Below, in pieces: positions 6,030-9,869 of a stretch of DNA of 9,869 nucleotides (within the stretch, counting starts at the first letter, position 1; the number at the start of each line of letters is the position of its first letter). The stretch covers positions 1-9,869 of the forward strand of contig JAHCRD010000015.1 in the NCBI GenBank assembly GCA_020148085.1, in the 5' to 3' direction. The notes beneath the pieces were generated by a model, which saw only the letters and a list, made by a program, of their open reading frames with translations, made no database searches and had not been told where the DNA came from. The DNA is from Patescibacteria group bacterium (GTDB lineage Bacteria > Patescibacteriota > Minisyncoccia > Minisyncoccales > CG1-02-41-26). A program made the translations under genes and the position numbers.

Positions 6030-6206
6030 TCGCTCGGGCAGATTTCCTCGGGGAGCCGCTGTCAGCTGCAAGTGCTAATACCATTCTTTCGCCCAGCTGC
6101 AGCTTACTCTCGCCAAGCTTCACCAACTTCCTCACAGAAATACAATCTATATTCTGGGGTTTAGCTGCGAGATACTCCCCTCGGAAACTACCCTCGCGCT
6201 TACTTT
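6030..6206. other. GC-rich island with complementary ends between rplW and rplB
   Basis: Bases 6031-6198 are about 54% G+C by hand count and are unlike the AT-rich spacers elsewhere. Their ends are complementary in register: CGC (6031-6033) with GCG (6196-6198), GGG (6036-6038) with CCC (6191-6193), TTTCC (6043-6047) with GGAAA (6183-6187), and GGGGAG (6050-6055) with CTCCCC (6175-6180). Two of the gaps between these blocks are TC opposite TC, which read as tandem GA/GA on the minus strand. The interior holds AGCTGCA (6064-6070) pairing with TGCAGCT (6098-6104) and CAGAA (6135-6139) with TTCTG (6152-6156). No known RNA class or protein was recognised. It could be a structured RNA or a small non-autonomous mobile element. 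Confidence 0.6.
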
Positions 6207-6243
6207 ATTCGTATATTCGTATAAATTAAATTCGTAATTCGTA
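6207..6243 (+). repeat. Four ATTCGTA repeats before rplB
   Basis: ATTCGTA occurs exactly at 6207-6213, 6215-6221, 6230-6236 and 6237-6243, immediately after the GC-rich island and 6 bp before the rplB ATG. Related words fill the tuf leader. No Shine-Dalgarno is visible; the only purine run, AGGG, is 3 nt from the ATG, which is too close. Confidence 0.8.
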
Positions 6244-6249
6244 GGGTAT

Positions 6250-7026
6250 ATGAAAACAATTTTAACAAAAAAAGAGCCAGAGAAGAAACTATTGAGAGGA
6301 TTAAGGAAGAGGGGAGGGAGAGGGAAGTCAGGAAGAATTACAGTCCGTCACAAAGGTGGAGGAGCTAAACGACTTTACCGAAAAATAGAATTCGGCCAAG
6401 AAAAACTTGGTCAAACCGCCAAGGTCAAGAATTTAGAATATGACCCAAACAGAACCAGCTTCATTGCTTTACTTTCTTACAAAGATGGCCAGAGGTGTTA
6501 TATTTTAGCTCCTCAGGGATTGAAAGTCGGAGACGAAATAATTTTTTCAGAGAAAGCGCCTTTGAAACCAGGAAATAGAATGAAACTCAGAAATATCCCG
6601 GTGGGAACAATGATTTACAATATTGAACTTACTCCTGGGAAGGGAGGAAAGATAGTTCGAGGAGCTGGAACCTCAGCTCAAGTTATGGCTCAAGAAGGGA
6701 ACTACACCCACCTAAAAATGCCATCTTCAGAACTGAGGAAGATTCTCAATCAATGTTTTGCTTCGATTGGAGAAGTTTCTAATCCTGAGCATCGGTTTCG
6801 CAAGCTTGGGAAAGCGGGAAGAGCGCGATTGAAAGGAAAAAGACCCACTGTCCGAGGCTTAGCTATGGTCCCTGCCTCTCATCCTCATGGAGGAGGAGAA
6901 GGAAGGGCTCCAATAGGATTGAAGCATCCCAAAACTCCTTGGGGAAAGTTAGCCAGGGGAGGAAAAACCAGAAAGAAAAAATGGACAGATAAATTGATAA
7001 TACAAAGACGTAAAAAGAAAAAGTAA
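6250..7026 (+). CDS. rplB: 50S ribosomal protein L2 (uL2), short N-terminus
   Basis: uL2 is a core large-subunit protein required for subunit joining and for peptidyl-transferase activity. Recognisable segments are GRITVRHKGGGAKR (28-41), YDPNRTSFIALL, YILAPQGLKVGD, the LRNIPVGTMIYNIE and PGKGGKIVRGAGT region, GKAGRARLKGKRPTVRG and HPHGGGEGRAP (from His211). It has 258 residues against about 273-277 usually; the shortfall is largely at the N-terminus, which lacks the usual K-P-T-(T/S)-P-G-R-R segment and begins at about E. coli residue 20. The familiar AMNPVDHPHGGGEG reads AMVPASHPHGGGEG here, changing Asn, Val and Asp but keeping both histidines. The upstream spacer contains no in-frame sequence resembling the missing end. 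Confidence 0.96.
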   Translation: MKTILTKKEPEKKLLRGLRKRGGRGKSGRITVRHKGGGAKRLYRKIEFGQEKLGQTAKVKNLEYDPNRTSFIALLSYKDGQRCYILAPQGLKVGDEIIFSEKAPLKPGNRMKLRNIPVGTMIYNIELTPGKGGKIVRGAGTSAQVMAQEGNYTHLKMPSSELRKILNQCFASIGEVSNPEHRFRKLGKAGRARLKGKRPTVRGLAMVPASHPHGGGEGRAPIGLKHPKTPWGKLARGGKTRKKKWTDKLIIQRRKKKK

Positions 7027-7027
7027 T

Positions 7028-7342
7028 ATGGCAAGATCACTTAAAAAAGGTCCATATGTAGACGAAAAGCTATTAAAGAAAATCTCCAGATTAAAAAAAG
7101 GAGACAAAACTATTGTCAAGACTTGGCAGAGAGCTCAGACCATCACTCCCGAGATGGTTGGTTTTACCTTTGGGGTTCATAACGGCAAAGAACATGTGCC
7201 AGTTCAGATAACAGAAGAAATGGTTGGTCACAAGTTAGGCGAGTTTGCTCCAACAACCAAATTTCAAAGACACGGTGGTAAGATACAGAGAGAACTTGAA
7301 ACAAAAGAAAGAGAGAAGGAAGCAGAAAAGGCGAAAGAATAA
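7028..7342 (+). CDS. rpsS: 30S ribosomal protein S19 (uS19)
   Basis: uS19 is in the head of the small subunit, close to the A-site tRNA and the intersubunit bridge with the central protuberance. The core is typical: MARSLKKGPYVDEKLLKK, TIVKTWQRAQTITPEMVG (28-45), FTFGVHNGKEHVPV (46-59) and MVGHKLGEFAPTTKF (65-79). It has 104 residues, compared with about 92. The extra length is a lysine/glutamate-rich tail (about 87-104) predicted to be helical or disordered. It starts one base after rplB (TAATATG) without a Shine-Dalgarno, so it is probably translated by coupling. Confidence 0.97.
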   Translation: MARSLKKGPYVDEKLLKKISRLKKGDKTIVKTWQRAQTITPEMVGFTFGVHNGKEHVPVQITEEMVGHKLGEFAPTTKFQRHGGKIQRELETKEREKEAEKAKE

Positions 7343-7347
7343 TATTT

Positions 7348-7845
7348 ATGCAAGTTACAGCCAAACTAAGACATCTAAGAATAGCTCCCAGGAAAGTCCG
7401 CCTCTTGGCTGATTTGATTCGGGGTAAAAAAGTTACCGAAGCGAAAACTCTTTTAAATTTCAGTTTAAAAAAGGGAAGGGAGCCTTTGAAAAAGCTTCTG
7501 TCTCAAGCTATAACTAATGCCAGCAACAGTTTTCAATTAGGAGAGGAAGAACTTTGGGTTTCAGAGATTAAAGTGGATGAGGGTCCAAAGCTCAAGAGAT
7601 GGAGAGCCAGAGCCAGAGGTCGAGCAGCAGAAATCCAAAAAAAGACCTGCCATATTACTTTGATTCTTTCAGGAGAAGAGAGGAAGCGGGAACTTAAGAA
7701 GCCAAAAGAAAAACTACGGGGAAAAGAGGAAGTTCCAAAAGAAAAACCAAAATTGAGGGCAGAAGCCCCAAAACCAGAGAAAGAGATTACTCCCACTAAA
7801 CCTTCAGTTTCCAGAAAGAGAATTTTTAGAAGAAAAGCATTCTAA
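7348..7845 (+). CDS. rplV: 50S ribosomal protein L22 (uL22) with charged C-terminal tail
   Basis: uL22 contacts several 23S rRNA domains and lines the exit tunnel with its beta-hairpin. The core (about 1-113) shows LRIAPRKVRLLADLIRGKKV (10-29), QAITNASNSF and the hairpin-bearing DEGPKLKRWRARARGRAAEI (77-96), then KKTCHITLIL. Typical bacterial uL22 is about 110-120 residues; this one has 165 because of a lysine/proline/glutamate-rich tail (114-165) ending RKRIFRRKAF. The tail is probably disordered and exposed on the ribosome surface. It begins 5 bp after rpsS and its stop is 1 bp before rpsC. There is no visible Shine-Dalgarno. Confidence 0.96.
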   Translation: MQVTAKLRHLRIAPRKVRLLADLIRGKKVTEAKTLLNFSLKKGREPLKKLLSQAITNASNSFQLGEEELWVSEIKVDEGPKLKRWRARARGRAAEIQKKTCHITLILSGEERKRELKKPKEKLRGKEEVPKEKPKLRAEAPKPEKEITPTKPSVSRKRIFRRKAF

Positions 7846-7846
7846 C

Positions 7847-8503
7847 ATGTCTCATAAAGTCCATCCAAAAATTTTGAGAATAAGGGAAACAAAAGACTGG
7901 AGTTCCAGAGGGCTTTACCAGAAAAAATTTCCTCAATATTTAGAGGAAGATTTTGAACTGAGAAACTTTTTGTCAAAAAGACTGCCCCGGGGAACAGTTG
8001 AGAATATTGAAGTTGAGAGAGGCCAGACCCTACTGAAGATTATTATTAAAACTGCAAGACCAGCCTTGGTTATTGGAAGAGGAGGAGAGGAGATTGAGAG
8101 GTTAAAAAAAGATTTGGAAAAAATTTTGGAAAAAAAGAAGAGAAAAACCGGGCCTAAGCGGGAGATAAAAATAGAGATAATTGAGGTCAGGAACCCTTGG
8201 AGCTCCTCTTCCCTCTGCAGTCAATGGATAGCTTCCCAAATTGAAAAGAGAGTTCCTTACCGTAGATGCTTAAAAATGGCTTTGAGAAAAATTATGGGGT
8301 CTCGAGGAGTAAAGGGAGCTAAAGTCCAGGTTGCTGGAAGATTAAATGGAATTGAGATTTCCAGGACCGAATGGTTGAAGGAGGGAGAACTACCCCGCCA
8401 AAATTTGAGAGGAGTTATTGACTACGGGACTGCCCAGGCCTATTGTACCTATGGAGTAATAGGGGTGAAGGTCTGGATATATAAGGGAGAACAGTTTGAA
8501 TAA
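7847..8503 (+). CDS. rpsC: 30S ribosomal protein S3 (uS3)
   Basis: uS3 lies at the mRNA entry site of the small subunit and contributes to helicase activity there. The N-terminal MSHKVHP matches the family's MGQKVHP start. The KH domain is marked by ALVIGRGGEEIERL (73-86) with its GRGG loop. The C-terminal domain contains IASQIEKRVPYRRCLKMAL, MGSRGVKGAKVQVAGRLNG, EISRTEW and IDYGTAQAYCTYGVIGVKVW. It has 218 residues, similar to the family's 210-235. It starts one base after the rplV stop (TAACATG). No Shine-Dalgarno is seen. Confidence 0.97.
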   Translation: MSHKVHPKILRIRETKDWSSRGLYQKKFPQYLEEDFELRNFLSKRLPRGTVENIEVERGQTLLKIIIKTARPALVIGRGGEEIERLKKDLEKILEKKKRKTGPKREIKIEIIEVRNPWSSSSLCSQWIASQIEKRVPYRRCLKMALRKIMGSRGVKGAKVQVAGRLNGIEISRTEWLKEGELPRQNLRGVIDYGTAQAYCTYGVIGVKVWIYKGEQFE

Positions 8504-8505
8504 TT

Positions 8506-8913
8506 ATGTTAGAGCCAAGGAAAATGAAACATCCAAAATGGCAAAAGGGGAGAAGTAAGGGAGTAGCCAGAAGAGCTACAGAACTTTGCTTTGGTACTTT
8601 TGGGTTGAAGTCCTTAGACACTCGCTGGATTACCTCCTCTCAAATCGAAGCAGCAAGAAGAGTTATTACAAGAACCCTGAAAAAAAAAGGAAAACTTTGG
8701 ATCAGAATTTTTCCTCAAAAACCAATAACCTTCAAGGGAACTGAAGTTCCCATGGGAGGGGGGAAAGGGAGTGTTAGTCATTATGTTTTTCCAATAAAAC
8801 CGGGTAGGATAATTTTTGAGTTAGATGGAGTTGAAGAAGAGTTGGCAAAAGAGGCCTTAAAAGGAGCAGCAAATAAATTGCCAATTAAAACAAAATTTGT
8901 TAAAAAGATATGA
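8506..8913 (+). CDS. rplP: 50S ribosomal protein L16 (uL16)
   Basis: uL16 binds the large subunit near the A site and the central protuberance and helps position tRNA. The 135 residues match the family. Recognisable parts are MLEPRKMKHPKWQKGRSKG (1-19), FGTFGLKSL (29-37), QIEAARRVITRTLKKKGKLW (46-65), IFPQKPIT and ANKLPIKTKFV. In most bacteria the loop reads VRMGxGKG; in E. coli its Arg81 is hydroxylated and reaches toward the peptidyl-transferase centre. Here the loop is VPMGGGKG, with Pro82 in that place. The following strand reads YVFPIKPG instead of the commoner WVA-type sequence. It starts two bases after rpsC, and its stop overlaps the rpmC start (ATGA). Confidence 0.97.
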   Translation: MLEPRKMKHPKWQKGRSKGVARRATELCFGTFGLKSLDTRWITSSQIEAARRVITRTLKKKGKLWIRIFPQKPITFKGTEVPMGGGKGSVSHYVFPIKPGRIIFELDGVEEELAKEALKGAANKLPIKTKFVKKI

Positions 8914-9104
8914 AAAGACAAGAAAAAATTAGAGATTTTTCGCGAATGCCTCAGGGAGAACTCCAGCGAATTCTTCAAGAAAAAAGAGAGAAATTAAGGG
9001 AGTTTAGATTCAATCTGGCCGCTGGAAAGATTAAAAATGTTAGAGAAATTAGGGAAACAAAAAAAGACATCGCCAGAATTCTTACTCTATTAAAACAAAA
9101 GTGA
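8910..9104 (+). CDS. rpmC: 50S ribosomal protein L29 (uL29)
   Basis: uL29 is a small helical protein beside the tunnel exit, next to uL23. The 64 residues form two helices: an N-terminal one rich in Glu and Lys and a second from about 41 to 62. The family signature is LREFRFNLAAGKIKNVREIR (29-48), followed by ETKKDIARILTLLKQK. Length is normal (60-70). Its ATG overlaps the rplP stop by 4 bp (ATGA at 8910-8913), so it is translationally coupled, and rpsQ starts one base after its stop. Confidence 0.96.
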   Translation: MKRQEKIRDFSRMPQGELQRILQEKREKLREFRFNLAAGKIKNVREIRETKKDIARILTLLKQK

Positions 9105-9105
9105 T

Positions 9106-9339
9106 ATGAAAAGAAAATTACAAGGGACAATAGTTTCTGACAAAATGCAAAAAACAGTGGTGGTCCAAGTTGAGAGAATTAAACAACATCCAAGGTATAA
9201 AAGGAGATACCGGGTTTTTAAAAAATATAAAGCCCATGTTGAGAAAGGTGATTTTAAAATAGGGGATAAGGTTATAATTGAAGAATGTCGACCTATCTCC
9301 AAAGAGAAAAGATGGCGGGTAATTAAGAAATTAATATGA
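9106..9339 (+). CDS. rpsQ: 30S ribosomal protein S17 (uS17)
   Basis: uS17 is an early-binding small-subunit protein with an OB fold that contacts 16S rRNA in the body. The 77 residues show KLQGTIVSDKMQKTVVVQVE (4-23), HPRYKRRYRVFKKYKAHVE, GDKVIIEECRPISKEKRW and RVIKKL, all typical of the bacterial protein (usually 80-90 residues). The start follows the rpmC stop by one base (TGATATG), and the stop overlaps the rplN start by 4 bp. Confidence 0.97.
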   Translation: MKRKLQGTIVSDKMQKTVVVQVERIKQHPRYKRRYRVFKKYKAHVEKGDFKIGDKVIIEECRPISKEKRWRVIKKLI

Positions 9340-9704
9340 TTCAACCCAGAACAATGTTAAAGGTAGCTGATAATACTGGAGCAAGAGTGGTCCAATGTTT
9401 TAATATTCCTGGTGGTACCAGGAAACGTGCGGCGGAACTTGGAGATGTTATTGTTGGAGCGGTAAAAGAAGCTGAACCAAGAAGAGAAGTTAAAACTCAC
9501 GATAAAGTGAGAGCCGTGATTGTCAGGCAGAAAAAAACTTATCGGAGAAAAGATGGCTCATATATCAGATTTGATGAAAATGCCTGTTGCATTTTAGCTG
9601 ACAGTAAAAATCCAAAGGGGAATAGGATTTTCGGACCTATCCCCAGAGAATTGAAAGAAAAAGGCTTTAACAAAATAGCCACCTTAGCCGACGAAATAGT
9701 ATGA
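9336..9704 (+). CDS. rplN: 50S ribosomal protein L14 (uL14)
   Basis: uL14 lies at the subunit interface, where it forms bridges with 16S rRNA and is the target of the RsfS silencing factor in other bacteria. The 122 residues have the exact family length. Clear segments are MIQPRTMLKVADNTGARVVQ (1-20), GDVIVGAVKEAEP, KVRAVIVRQKKTYRRKDGSY, IRFDENACCIL and GNRIFGPIPRELKEKGFNKI. This is the first gene of the classical spc operon; here it overlaps rpsQ by 4 bp (ATGA), so the S10 and spc groups are joined with no break. Confidence 0.98.
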   Translation: MIQPRTMLKVADNTGARVVQCFNIPGGTRKRAAELGDVIVGAVKEAEPRREVKTHDKVRAVIVRQKKTYRRKDGSYIRFDENACCILADSKNPKGNRIFGPIPRELKEKGFNKIATLADEIV

Positions 9705-9869
9705 AAGTCCGCAAAGGCGATCAAGTATTAATAGTAAAAGGAAAAGACAGAGGGAAAAAAGGGAAGGTTCTTCGGGGGTTTCCAAAAGAAGCCAAAGTTT
9801 TGGTTGAGGGAGTTAATATAAAAAAAGTTCACAAAAGACCAAAAAAAGAGGGAGAGAAAGGCCAGGTGG
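9701..9869 (+). CDS. rplX: 50S ribosomal protein L24 (uL24), 3'-truncated by the window
   Basis: The reading frame begins with an ATG overlapping the rplN stop by 4 bp and runs to the window edge, giving 56 codons. MKVRKGDQVLIVKGKDRGKK is the classic N-terminal KOW motif of uL24, followed by GKVLRGFPKEAKVLVEGVNI and a basic segment that matches the family. uL24 starts large-subunit assembly and sits near the tunnel exit. The family is about 100-115 residues, so roughly half is missing here only because the window ends. Confidence 0.96.
   Translation, partial: MKVRKGDQVLIVKGKDRGKKGKVLRGFPKEAKVLVEGVNIKKVHKRPKKEGEKGQV

Noticed and set aside
6030..6206. Open reading frames inside the GC-rich island: a + strand frame continuing from the rplW stop to a TAG at 6162-6164, and a minus-strand frame running through the island into rplW.
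   Set aside because: Neither has a good start, ribosome binding site or recognisable protein pattern; both are short and explained as chance openness in GC-richer DNA.
2221..9704. Alternative genetic code with UGA read as glycine, as in some Patescibacteria.
   Set aside because: TGA ends the 70-residue gene, rplC, rplP, rpmC, rpsQ and rplN at the expected family lengths, and no in-frame TGA occurs within a conserved gene.
1..9869. tRNA, rRNA, CRISPR array or insertion sequence.
   Set aside because: No cloverleaf, rRNA segment, regularly spaced repeats with unique spacers, or transposase coding sequence was seen in either strand.

Overview
The window is a stretch of the bacterial str–S10–spc ribosomal-protein supercluster, with every gene on the + strand. 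The order is fusA, a 70-residue Phd/YefM-like protein, tuf, rpsJ, rplC, rplD, rplW, rplB, rpsS, rplV, rpsC, rplP, rpmC, rpsQ, rplN and the start of rplX, which is cut off by the window edge. The order is canonical apart from the small extra gene between fusA and tuf.

The likely source is a Candidate Phyla Radiation (Patescibacteria) bacterium, probably Parcubacteria-like. This is inferred from several signs. Protein cores are compact and bacterial in type. Lysine/proline/glutamate-rich tails are added to uL23, uL22 and uS19. Shine-Dalgarno sequences are almost absent (only rplC has a clear one). AT-rich spacers contain ATTCGTA-type repeats. Conserved residues are changed in uL16, uL3 and uL2. 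TGA is used as a normal stop by at least six genes, so this is not one of the lineages that read UGA as glycine. No search was run, so the phylum is an inference.

Layout: 1-108 is a GC-rich spacer with two strong hairpins before fusA (109-2214). The Phd-like gene (2221-2433) is followed by a 130-bp spacer with a good promoter and repeated ATTCG words before tuf (2564-3763). rpsJ starts one base after tuf. A 106-bp spacer then holds a perfect 12-bp hairpin just before the Shine-Dalgarno of rplC (4210-4806). An AT-rich spacer that can fold over the end of rplC precedes rplD (4894-5523). A 74-bp spacer with a second, inverted copy of the two-hairpin unit precedes rplW (5598-6029). A 220-bp spacer with a 168-bp GC-rich island bounded by complementary ends precedes an N-terminally short rplB (6250-7026). 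From rplB to rplX the genes are packed with gaps of 1-5 bp or 4-bp ATGA overlaps.

Together the genes encode two translation GTPases (EF-G, EF-Tu) and thirteen ribosomal proteins. Several of these build the peptidyl-transferase surroundings and the exit tunnel (uL2, uL3, uL4, uL16, uL22, uL23, uL24, uL29); others build the decoding-side head and mRNA entry (uS3, uS10, uS19). The coding content is ordinary. The unusual material is in the spacers of the first half, which carry structured, GC-rich or repeat-rich DNA at fusA, tuf, rplC, rplW and rplB, and in the orphan antitoxin-like gene.
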